Of a stretch of DNA of 64,000 bases, positions 35,901 to 47,800 are shown one piece after another; the first letter of the stretch is position 1, and the number at the start of each line of letters is the position of its first letter. The position numbers were made by a program, and so were the translations under genes. A model generated the notes under the pieces. That model had not been told where the DNA came from. It ran no database searches and worked only from the letters and a program-made list of their open reading frames with translations. This stretch comes from Scortum barcoo. Lineage: Eukaryota; Chordata; Actinopteri; Centrarchiformes; Terapontidae. The stretch is from positions 14,399,044 to 14,463,043 of the forward strand of contig CM041541.1 in the NCBI GenBank assembly GCA_023238725.1, read 5' to 3'.

Positions 35901-38734
35901 AGCCCTTCAAAGCAAAGGCCCCGGACCCCATACTCGCGGAGCACTCCCCACAGAATACCACGAGGGACATGGTCGAATGCCTTCTCCAGATCCACAAAGC
36001 ACATGTGGACTGGTTGGGCAAACTCTCAAGCACCCTGTGGAGGGTATAGAGCTGGTCCAGTGGATAGTCCCGACCGATAGTTCTCCTCCATGGCCTCACC
36101 GAACTCCTCCCAGACCCGAGTTTTTGCCTCCAGGACCGTCCGGGCTGCGGCTTGCTTGGCCTGCCGGTACCTGTCAACTGCGTCAGGAGTCCCACAGGCC
36201 AACATGGTCCAATAGGACTCCTTCTTCAGCCTGACAGCATCCCTTACTTCCGGTGTCCACCACCGGGTTCAGGAGGGGTTACCGCCACGACAGACCTTGT
36301 GTCCACAACCTCGAACTGCTGCGTCGACAATGGAGGCAGAGAACATGGTCCACTCGGACTCAATGTCCCCAGCCTCCCTCGGAATCTGTGAGAAGCTCTT
36401 CCGGAGGTGGGAGTTGAAGACCTCCCTTGACAGAGGGCTCGGCCAGACGTTCCCAACAGACCCTCACAATACGTTTGGGTCTGCCAGGTCTGTCCAACTT
36501 CCTCCTCTGCCAGTGGATCCAACTCACCACCAGGTGGTGATCGGTTGACAGCTCAGCCCCTCTCTTTACCCGAGTGTCCAAGACATATGGCCGGAGATCA
36601 GATGAAATGACAACAAAGTCGATCATCGACGATCTCCGGCCTAGGGTGTCCTGGTGCCACGTGCACTGATGGACACCCTTATACTCAAACATGGTGTTCG
36701 TTATGGACAAAACTGTGACTAGCACAGAAGTCCAATAACAGAACACCAACTCGGGTTCAGATCGGGGAGGCCGTTCCTCCCAATCACGCCCCTCCAGGTA
36801 TCACTGTTGTTGCCCACGTGAGCGTTGAAGTCCCCCATTAGAACAATGGAGTCCCCAGTCGGAGCACCATCAAGTACCCCTCCCAGGGACTTCAAGAAGG
36901 CCGGGTACTCTGTACTGCTGTTCGGCCCGTAGGCACAAACAACAGCAAGAGACCTATCCCCAACCCGAAGCGACCCTCTCGTTCACCGGGGTGAACTCCA
37001 ACACATGGCGGCTGAGCTGGGGGCTATAAGCAAGCCCACACCAGCCCTCGCCGCCGCTCACCCTGGGCAACTCCAGAGTAGTGGAGGGTCCAGCCCCTCT
37101 CAAGGAGCTGGGTTCCAGAGCCCAAGCTATGCTATGGAGGTGAGCCCGACTATCTCTAGCCGGTACCTCTCAACCTCCCGCACGAGCTCAGGCTCCTTCC
37201 CCCCCAGCGAGGTGACATTCCATGTCCCTATTGCCAGAGTTTTGGTCCAGGGATTGGGTCGTCGAGGCCCCCACGCCACGACTGCTACCCAAACCACATT
37301 GCACCGGCCCCTCATGGATCTTCCTGTGGGTGGTGAGCCTACTGGAAGGCGGGCCCACGTCGCCATTTCGGGCTGAGCCCGGCCGGGTCCCCGGCCACCA
37401 GGCGCTCACCTGCGAGCCCCAACCCCAGACCTGGCTCCAGGGTGGGGCCCGGTAACGCCAATCCGGGTGACGTAACGGTCCTTGCTGGTCTTCTATTCAT
37501 GATGGGCTTGTGAACCGCTCTTAGTCTGGCCCGTCACCTAGGACCTGTTTGCCATGGGAGACCCTACCAGGGGCGTAATGCCCCCGACAACATAGCTCCT
37601 AGGATCATTTGGGCACACAAACCCCTCCACCACATGTAGTAAGGTGGCGGTTCAAGGAGGGGACAATTACATTTTAAACACTTAAATTATTCTTCAAAAA
37701 GGTCTCATGTTTGTCAATTAGATTCTTTTTTTTTCCTATTAAAATGCATGTAAAACACTTTATAGTACCTCATCAACAAGACACTTCCTGATAAATTTGA
37801 TGACCATCACTGTCATTAGAGGGTCTTCTTGTCGTCTATTTTTTCACATCACTCTGATCCAGGACTTCGTCACATGGTGTGACTCCAACCACCTGCTCCT
37901 CAACACCACCAAGACCAGGGAGATGGTGGTGGACTTTAGGAGACCCAGGCCGCACCCAGAGCCGGTCATCATCAAAGGGGACTGTGTGGAGGTGGTACAC
38001 ACCTATAAATACCTGGGAGTGCAGCTGGATGACAAACTGGACTGGACTGCCAACACAGTCGCTCTGTGCAGGAAAGGACAGAGCCACCTGTACTTCCTCA
38101 GAAGGCTGGCGTCCTTCAACATCTGCAAAAAGCTGCTACAGATCTTCTACCAGTCTGTGGTAGCGAGCGCCCTCCTGTACGCAGTAGTGTGCTGGGGGGG
38201 CAGCCTCAAGAAGAAGGACGCAGCGCGCCTGGACAAACTGGTGAGGAAGACAGGCTCTGTCCACGGACAGACTGAGGAGATCGTTCCTCCCCCACGTCAT
38301 ACATGGCTCTACAACACCTCTCGGGGGAGCGATAACACAAAACAAGCTCCGGACTCACCACACACTCACACCACACACCCTGGACACACGCACTTTATCA
38401 CACACACACACACACCCACACATCTATAAGTGGACTCAAGTGTGTACAAACCGACTGTTGCACAACTGTATGTCACACACTGCAAGTTGTTTGCACAACT
38501 GCACCTTTGCACCTTTGTAGAAGAACTACCAGATGCTTATTCCATATTTCATGTTTCATCTTTTTTAATTTCATATTTTTAATTTTTATATTGTTATTGT
38601 TATTTTACATTGTATTTTTACCTTCTATTTTATTATAGTTTCTTTTGCATCTTTACTGTATTTACTTGCATGCCCTTAAGTTTCCACCTTTCAATGCTGC
38701 TGGAAATGTGAATTTCTCTTGGAGATCAATAAAG

Positions 38735-38801
<67 letters not shown>

Positions 38802-41800
38802 ATAATCCACTTCATGCTTTAAACTTTGATTCATCAAACTCTCTTGCAAAAACAAAAGTTGCTGTGAATTATTCGTTTCAGCCTGATGAAAACCACCTGT
38901 TCAGAAGAAGGTCAATGTTTGTGACAGAAATAAAGAGCAAACAAGAACACATCTGTTTGCATGACGCACAATAACTTTTGCAAACAGGGTAATAAATGCT
39001 GAAAAAACATGTTTCAGCACTTCAGGGGTTTCTTTTCACGTCTGCTAACATACACAATGATACTGCATGTATCTATGATCATACAATATTTGCAAATCAA
39101 ATATCAGTTTATTTATTATTGGACGTTTTGAATTCATCAACTGTCAGTTGCTGAACGTGCACCCACCGTCTCGTGCTGATCCCATGTCAACTGTCTTCAC
39201 GGGAAATTCAGCGGCAGGTGCAGGAGCTGTGCTCTCGTCGAACATGAAGACGTCGTTCTCGCTCACCACGTCGCCTTGAGGGCCTTTCCACTGGTCGAAG
39301 GGGTCAAACAGGAAGTCATCTTTCTTCAGGTAAACGTTGCTGCTGTCCATCTCGTGGCTCGGACCATCGGGAGGCTTTTCTGCAGCGAGGACGTTATCCT
39401 GACAAGAGATTCAACTGTTTGTATCTTTGTGCCTTATATTTCAGATGCTGATATGAATATGAACGGATCTTTGTTTCTGTGTTTAAATGAAAAGGATTCA
39501 GAGAAAAAACTGCATCAGTTTCTTCTCTTTCAGGTTCACTCACCATGTTGTTGAAGGTATCGGCTGGTCGGCTTGTAGGTTTCACAGCAGGTAACAAGTT
39601 CTCTACTGCACAAAGTCAAAGTTTGTTAGAGTCAAAGCTTTTCCAAAGTTTTTATTAACATTACTCATCACTCTAACTTGGATTAAATTCACTAAAAGGG
39701 GAAATACAGAATAACACAGCTGATGGTTATTGGTAGACAAGTGTTTTGACAGAGAGAATCACAGGAAGCTTTTCTCATTACGTTCTCTTTGAAAAGCAGC
39801 TAAACATCATCATCATGTTTTTAACTGAAAACATCTGAGGTTTCCGGTGTTGGTGAACTTGTCGGTGGCAGCAGAATACCTGGAAAATTCGTGAAAATAG
39901 CTCATATTTGAGGGAAGAAAAGCTGAAGAGGTTGGTTTTCACAATGAATTATAAAACCACAACAGCCATTTAAAAAAAGTTTGTTCACAAGCGGTACTAC
40001 ATCAAGCTCAATTTAAAACTAAAGAAAATATTGATACTTTATCATTTATTATTTAAACTTTATTCTTCATATATGCTGACTTGTAAACTGTTGTCTGCAG
40101 ACAAAGACTTTGTTCTTCATGTTGATCTGATCAGCTGTACACTGACACAAAGACTCGATTTTACATTTCACTCCCTTGAACAGAAAATGCCACACGAACC
40201 CAACTCAAAACTGCCTTTACCCTTCATACAATAGGTATGATTAAAATTAAAGTTTTAAAACAAAAAATAATTATTTTATTCAGAAGTCAGAATTCATAGT
40301 AAATTATTTAGACATTAGTAGGAATTAACAAACCTGTAAAATAAGTCAATAACAATAAAACTATAAGAACTTTAAAAAAAGGTTGCAAAACCAAGGATTT
40401 TTTTCAGTGTAGCACCAGTAAATCTGTATTAACTAACATTAAAATGATCCATGGTTGAGAGTGAATGAACTTTCTTTAAACGGAGCAACATTAAATCTCC
40501 AGTAACATACCGTTCTCCAGCTGAATGTCCGGCTGCGTCTCCAGGCTGCTGTTGGTCATGATGTTGTCTTTGTGCAGAGCCTCCGTGATGTAGTTGCGGA
40601 AGTCGGTGATGGTGTAGACGACGGTGGGCTGTTCGGCCGCTCCGGGATAATTCTTCTCCACCAGGTTGTTCTGCAGAGAGATGAAGTCCAGTGTGTCGTT
40701 GGCGATGCCGCTGCTGTCGACCTCTACTGTGATGGCGTAGTGAACCAGGACCACCAAACCCCTGAGAGGGAAGATGGAAAAGTTTCTCTCATGAGCCTGA
40801 ACTGACTGACTTTTGAAATTCTACTCTTATTCTTTATGATAAAAGTTTAGTTTTGTACAACCCAGAAGTCTGGTGATTTGTGGGTAAAAAATTAAATTGG
40901 TTTAAAAAGCGAAGCTTTTGGCTCTGTGGGTGTTAAAGTCCAACCTGAAACTGCAAAGTTGTCTGTAAATGTCAGAAAATGTTCACATTATGACCATCCA
41001 ATAATCTGACAGCTGCTTATCTTGTCTGTTACTTTACATCTTTCTGACCTCAGTGCTTCACTCTGAGATTCGTTTCTGAGCCGAGGATTTTATGGCTGTA
41101 TTGACTTTCTCCTCCTTCAGCTTGACGCTTCACACTGAGAAGACTTTCTACAACTGTGCAGAGTTCAGGTGAGTTTAAGAGTCTCTCTGAGCTCACAAAG
41201 TGAATTTATCAGTGTGATCAGAGGGTGGGGGGCTTTAATGGACAGAGGGGGGAAGAACAGCAAGCCTGTCGTAAAGCTTTAACAGTAATCCTGTAGAGGC
41301 TGCAGGTGGCCGGCGAACACCAAGCAACTTATCCCACTTAAGAGCTGATTGACTATTGTTAAGGACATTAAGAGGAAATTAGAGCAGAGTAGCAACAGAG
41401 TTCTTATTTACTGCAACAGGCAGGTGAAAGGGGCTCTAAGAGGGGAGACAATCTGTAAGGACACGACCACAATGTGAGGAAATCCCTCTGAAAGAGTCAT
41501 TTAGACTTCAGACTTCTAAACTCTCTGAAATCAACACTGATGACACCAATAATGTGACTTAGAGCTCTTTTTTCAACACGTTAATGGACAGATCAGAGAC
41601 AAAGAAATATAAAAACCATGTTGATAAGGTATCAAAGTCTCAGTCATGTCAGAGACACTGATGGTGTGAAATGTGAAATCTGTTCATATTAATGGTTTCA
41701 TGAACTCCTGTCATTATTCTTGGTGTTATTCTGTTTGGAGGATAAATCTGTAGTCAGACAGATCATGAATGTTCAGACAACCATCACTGATTACTGTGAT

Positions 41801-44800
41801 GCTGAAGAGGAGTCTTTCACTCCCGTTTCAAAGTGGATTCATGGAGCTGTAATTGTGATCAGTATCAGAGATAATAAAGGGAAGTGGAAGTCACACTGCA
41901 TGATTCAACATGTGTGTCATGTCAGTGTGTTCAGCTTTATGAGAGTTATGAGTGTGATTTTAATGCATATTGCAGCAATCTGTTGCTAAGTAAAGTATCT
42001 TAATCTTCTCAATGATCTGTGCATCACAAACTACAACAACAAGATCAGAGTCCAGGCTGAACAGTTTCTGAAAAGAGCAGCGATGTTGGAGCTAAACTGA
42101 CATCCCAAACACGACAGCTGAGTTTCCCATCAGGCCCTGCTCAGTCTCTGCAGTTAAACCACGGGTCGATGGGATGGATTTATCAGACTTCACACCTGGT
42201 GTTTCAGAGCTCTCTGCGTGACTGAATTTATCGTCTGAAGGGAGATCAGGCCTTCAAGAAGCCTTAAAGTTCAAAGAACGACAGATAAACACAAAGATGC
42301 ATCATGTGATTCTTCAACTGAAGTCAAAACATGAAAATCACCAAAATAACAAAATCATCCACGTTTCTTAAAAGTTTAGATAAACTCCAGAGCCAGAAGT
42401 CAGAGGTTAATGCAGGTACAAAAGGCTCTAAAACACTATTTGTTTTAATATGCAGTGATAAAACTTTGTCTGAGAAGAACGAAAGTGCCTCAAACGTCAG
42501 GCAGACAAAGAAAAAACAACAATAGTTTGTCCAACTTACCGCTCCAGGTCCTTCTGCGGCCTGAGAACAGAAACCAAACATCACTTAAATACATAAAATC
42601 CTCATTATCTACTCTACGTGCTGTGTGTATTTCAAATGTATTTTGAATGCCTGAACCAGTCTGTTTGTAGCTTTAAAAAGTCTTTCGAAGAAGAAACATT
42701 TTCAAACAGTTGTAATGATAATTATCTGGTCATATATGGAGGATCAAACTTTACCTGAACTCAACAACATAAACATTCTTGAAGCCCGGCAGCCTGTTGA
42801 AAGCCTCTTCAATCTAGAAGGTAAAGAGAGGAAAGAACAGTTCGTCTTTATCTGATATTTTTAGCTTTTCACATTTGAGATTTGTTTCTGTGAAGCACCA
42901 AAGAAACTGGAACAGCTCAAAGAGTCAAATCTTTCAGGTTTCTGTGTTACTGAAGCACTGAATCAACTCTGTAAGCAACGCCACCTAAATGACGTCTCTT
43001 TCTTAGACACAAATTACACTTTTTAAATCTATTAAAGGAACTTGACCTTTAAATCACAAAAGAGATACTCCTGTACATTTTTAACTTATTATATGTTATA
43101 ATTATATACTTGTTCCTGTGAAAAACATACATAAATAAATATATTTGGGAAACTAGAAATAACTCAGTTAGTTTGTTGTTCTGACTGAGATGTGATTGAC
43201 AGGAGGAACCTGACATAACACCAAGAAGTGTTATCCATCAGACTTGGCACTGAAAGTAAATTAAAAAGAGCAATAAAGACATTTATTTTGTTTTATCTCA
43301 ATTTGCCTCTGAAGTGTTTTATTCGGGATAAAAATCAACATTTCTGACTCTCCTCCTCAGTCAAACTCCTGCTGTTTCTATTAGCCCTGTTATCCACTTC
43401 ATATTCCCTCATTAATGACCTTGACCCCGATATTCAAACCATAAAGTGGCTTCCCACGTCACTAACAGTGGAGCGGAGCCTGAAAAACTCTGGCGGTTCG
43501 GGAATACACCGGCACTCTCTGCTTTCCTGGCACAACTTTTTTTCCACCAACTAGAAGTGAGTCACTGCTCGTATTCTGTATGTCCTCTGATGTTTTCCAG
43601 CTCTGTTTCTGCCTCAGCGGGTTGTATAGTCGATCGCTGGCAGGCCCGAGGAAACTGAGCTTTAAAGTGTGAAGATCTTTAATGCGTGAAAAACAGCAAA
43701 GGCCTTTACAGCAGCGCCCAATTCCTGAGTCTGCAGTTTGGAGGAAACCACAAGCAAGTCAATTTGGTAATGAGTGTGCATCCTGGACGTCAGAAAGGGG
43801 AGTAAAAGAGGAGAAATGAGTAAGTCGTGTCAGAAGTGAGTAAAGAAAGGGAGGAGGAGGTCTGGGCATGAACTACAGAAATCACAAAACCTGGCTGATG
43901 GACCAACCACAGCTCACTGCATCATCTGTTTCTGCAAAATAAGATGATGACAACAATGTGGGCCACACTGAAAAACATGAACTCTTCTGTAAGTAATAAA
44001 AATTATCTGTGTCTTTCCTGTAGATCTTTGGCTCTGATGCTTGATGCTAATGTAACTCTGTTAAGAAAGACTGGACTCTACGGTTACACAGCAGCATGGA
44101 GAAACCACATTGTCTACAAATATTTAAGATCAATTTAATGTTTAATTTTAGAGGCGCTGCATTTTATTTTGTTGTTTATACTGTTGAAATTTTTATCCTC
44201 GATTTCTTATTAACCTAACAACTTACCCTAACCCAGGTTAATGAACATATAAAGGTAACATCTGTACTGCTGAATGGTAAATAACTGTGAACAAAATTAT
44301 GATTGTCTGAAATTCTTAACAAAATTAAACTCAGAAATGCAAAACAAATAATCAAGCAAAATTATTATTATGTCCTGATGCTCAAAATCTTGAAGACATA
44401 ATGTATTGTCTTTAAATCATCAATATGTTTATGCCACACCATTTCTTCAAGATGTTCTAAAGCACAGAAAATGTTTTTTGACCTGTGAAGATAATTTTAC
44501 CCTGCGTGTCAAGTGTTTGGCCAGCTGCTGGTAGTGGAAGCTGCTCGGATCTCTCAGAGCATCATTGTAGGTTTCTCCTCTCAGCTTGATGCTGAGCTCC
44601 ACCACCTGGTCCTTCAGGGGCCTCGGGGGCCATAGCAAGGCGTTGTCTATCTCGTTACCGATCTGAATGTGCAGGAACATACAGATATAACTTTGGTTTA
44701 GGCATATCTTATCTTAAATGGGACAAAAATAGTTTGTCAATAACCAGGCATTCTACAGCTAATCCGTGTTTTCTTACAGAGTTCTCGTCCTCTGACCCAA

Positions 44801-47800
44801 AGCCGTTATTTCCGAGTAAGTCGTCATCAATATCATAAGGCCTCTCTGATAGATCAGGGAAGTTGCCATTGTTGTACTCCACCACATACTTGGTCGTGAC
44901 TTCCAAAGTGGCACCAGGGATGGCCTCCTTGGTGGCATCCACTGTAGTGCCTTGTGTACTCTCTGCAGTGATTTCCACAACTGTTTCTGGGATGATTTCA
45001 TCAAGGGGCTCAGATGTGACTTCTACTGGAGCCTCGGTCATAGTTTCCTCTGCATCTTCTGTTGTAACATCTGGGGATACACCCTCAACATCCTTTGGAA
45101 CAAACTGGATGTCATCACTTGGGGCATCATCTTTTTCAGGTATAACCTCAAGGACAGCCTCCTCAGCTTCAGTGGTTCCTCCCTCTGTGGTAGTCCCTGG
45201 ATGTGCATGAGTCACAACTCCTGAAGTTTCACTTGGAGACTCTGGAAGGTTTTCTCTCTCAACTTCAGAGAAGGCTTCAGATTCAGATTCATATTCTTCA
45301 CTTACAAGTTCAACCACCTGTGTTGGACTCATGTTGGTGGTTTCTGGTGGTGCTTCTACCTCAGAGTTACGTGGAAGGTCCACTATTACATCTGGTTCAG
45401 GTGTTTCCTTTACTTCAGTCCCAGGCAATATGTCCTCTGGATCTTCTGGAACTACAACAATTACTGGACTGATCTCTTCTTCAGACTCTGTAGGCGTTTG
45501 ATCATGTGTCTCAGCTTCATCCACACCTTCTTGAGATCCTTCTGCTTTCAGATCATCAACATCAACTTCTTCCTCCAAAAGATCCTCTGAAGACTCAGAG
45601 ATGGGTTCTTCTCTATCCTCCAATGGTTCCTCTCCGACTGCTTCCTGTGTTTTATCTACAGGTGCAATGGTGAGATCCACATTAGTTACCACTTCTGGTT
45701 TTCCCTCTTGAAGAGTTCCTTGTGTAAGTTCTGTCTTTTCTGCAACTTCTTCTGTGACTTCTGATTCTAGTACTGGCTCTTTTGCTTCTTCTCCAGTTTC
45801 TTCTGCAGGTTCCGCTTCTTGTGCTGGTTCTCCTGCAGGTTCTGTTTCTTCTGCAGGTTCAAACTCTTGTGTTGGTTCTCCTGCAGGTTCTGTCTCTTCT
45901 CCAGTTTCTTCCACAGGTTCCACTTCTTGTGTTGGTTCTCCTGCAGGTTCTGTTTCTTCTGCAGGTTCCACTTCTTGTGCTGGTTCTCTTGTAGGTTCAG
46001 ACTCTTTTACAGTCTCTGTAGGTTCAGCCTCTTCTACAGTTTCTCCTGCATGTTCTTTCTCTTCTGCAGTTTCTTCTGCAGGTTCCACTTCTTGTGCTGG
46101 TTCTCCTGTAGGTTCAGACTCTTTTACAGTTTCTCCTGTATGTTCAGTCTCTTCTACAGTTTCTTCTGCAGGTTCCACTTCTTGTGTTGGTTCTCTTACA
46201 GGTTCCACTTCTTGTGCTGGTTCTCCTACAGGTTCTGTTTCTTCTGCAGTTTCTCCTGTAGGTTTAATCTCTTCTGCAGTTTGTTCTGCAGATTCCACTT
46301 CTTGTGCTGGTTCTCCTGTAGGTTCAGTTTCTTCTACAGTTTCTCCTGCAGGTTCTTTCTCTTCTGCAGTTTCTTTTGCAGGTTTATCTTCTTGTGCTGG
46401 TACCCCTGAGGGTTCTACTGAGTCCTCTGTGATTTCTTCTATGAACTCTGTTTGTTGTACCGGTTCTTCTGTAGATTTTGCTTCTTCTGTAGGTTCTCTT
46501 TCTTGTTCAGATTCAGCTACATCTGGTCGTTCCTTCTCTACAGGTTCTGTAGTTGCTTCTGATTTTGGTTTTTCGCCTCCAATTGGTTCTCCAGTGGCCT
46601 CAATTGTTCCCTTTGTATCTTTAGAAGTCTCATCAGCTGTTTTTACTGGCCCTTCTTCAATGATTGCTGTTTCTGTTCCAAGTTCAACTGGTTCTTCTGC
46701 TGTTTCTGTTGTGTCTTGTACTGGAGATCTTACTGTGTCCTCTGTGGTAACTGTTGCCACCTCTGCTTCCTCAGACTCTTTTTCCTCTGCAGTTTTCACC
46801 ATTTCCTGTTCTGCCACAGTAACATGTTCTGCTTCAACTGGTAGTTCTTCTGCTGTTTCATCAACAATAGTCTCAGTTAGGTCTTTTACATCCGTCTTTG
46901 TTGTTATCAACTCAGAGGACTCCACTGTAGCAGCTTCGGTCATTTCTTCTTCAATAACATCTGAAACTTTTGCTTCCTCTTCTGGCTTTTCTGTTGCCTC
47001 CACTACTTTTTCTTCCTCATCATGTGTGTCTTGCTCTGTTGCCTCCATTTCGTCCAGTGTAGTATTTAGTGGTACCTCCTCAGTGACATAGGAAGTGTCT
47101 TCATCCTTATCATCTTGTAATATCACCGTGACAGGCTTAGAAGTAACCTCCGCCATTAGCGCTGGTTTGTCTTCTTCTTCTGGTGCTTTGCTCTCAATAG
47201 TGTCTTCACTAACTTCTACTACTATCTTGGGTGTCGTCATGAGAATAGAGGCCTGGGAGGGAGTCTCGCTTTCTGTGTCCAAAACAGATTCTTGGTCTGG
47301 AGTTAGACTGATAAAGATTTCAGTTTCTTCTTCTGAATCAGGATCTGTTATCAGAAATACAGTAGGAGATGGATCTATGCTGACTTCATCTTTGCTATCT
47401 TCTACAACAGCTTCTGAAGGATGTTCTACATGTGGTTTCTGTTTGCCATCTTCAGGTTCTTCAAGAATTGTCACCTCAACTAATTCAGGCCCATCTGGTT
47501 CTTTTTCATCAACTGGCTCTAGTGAATCCTCATCAGTCAAGGTTAAATCTGGGGTGATATCCAAAGAATTGTCTGGAATTTCTTCAACTTCTGGCCCCAC
47601 AGTGACTTCGAAAGTTGTCTCTCTGATAGACTCAACCACAGCTTGTGATGGAGTCGTAGTAGCATGCTCTGGGGATTCTTCCTGCCCTAAACCCTCCAGT
47701 GTGACAGCTTCTGTTGCCGGTATTCCTGTGGGCTTTGCAAGACCCACAACAGAAGCTTCTGTGATGACCTCTTCAACCACAACCTCTGAGGGAGGCTCCT

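Larger units (their letters stand above)
34346..39166 (-). other. impg2 intron 12 hosting two LINEs
   Basis: Contains the RTE-like element (34,813-37,662) and a 5'-truncated CR1/Rex1-like element (about 37,850-38,801). The remaining sequence is plain intron. Confidence 0.85.
39606..44500 (-). other. impg2 introns 7-10
   Basis: Introns between exons 7 and 11 (42,814-44,500; 42,561-42,754; 40,762-42,539; 39,606-40,510). No mobile-element coding remnant or RNA gene was recognised; the sequence is AT-rich with short homopolymer runs. Confidence 0.6.

Noticed and set aside
37797..38429. Host gene with a 210-codon frame
   Set aside because: The sequence is the C-terminal reverse-transcriptase region of a CR1-clade LINE followed by its 3' repeat tail.
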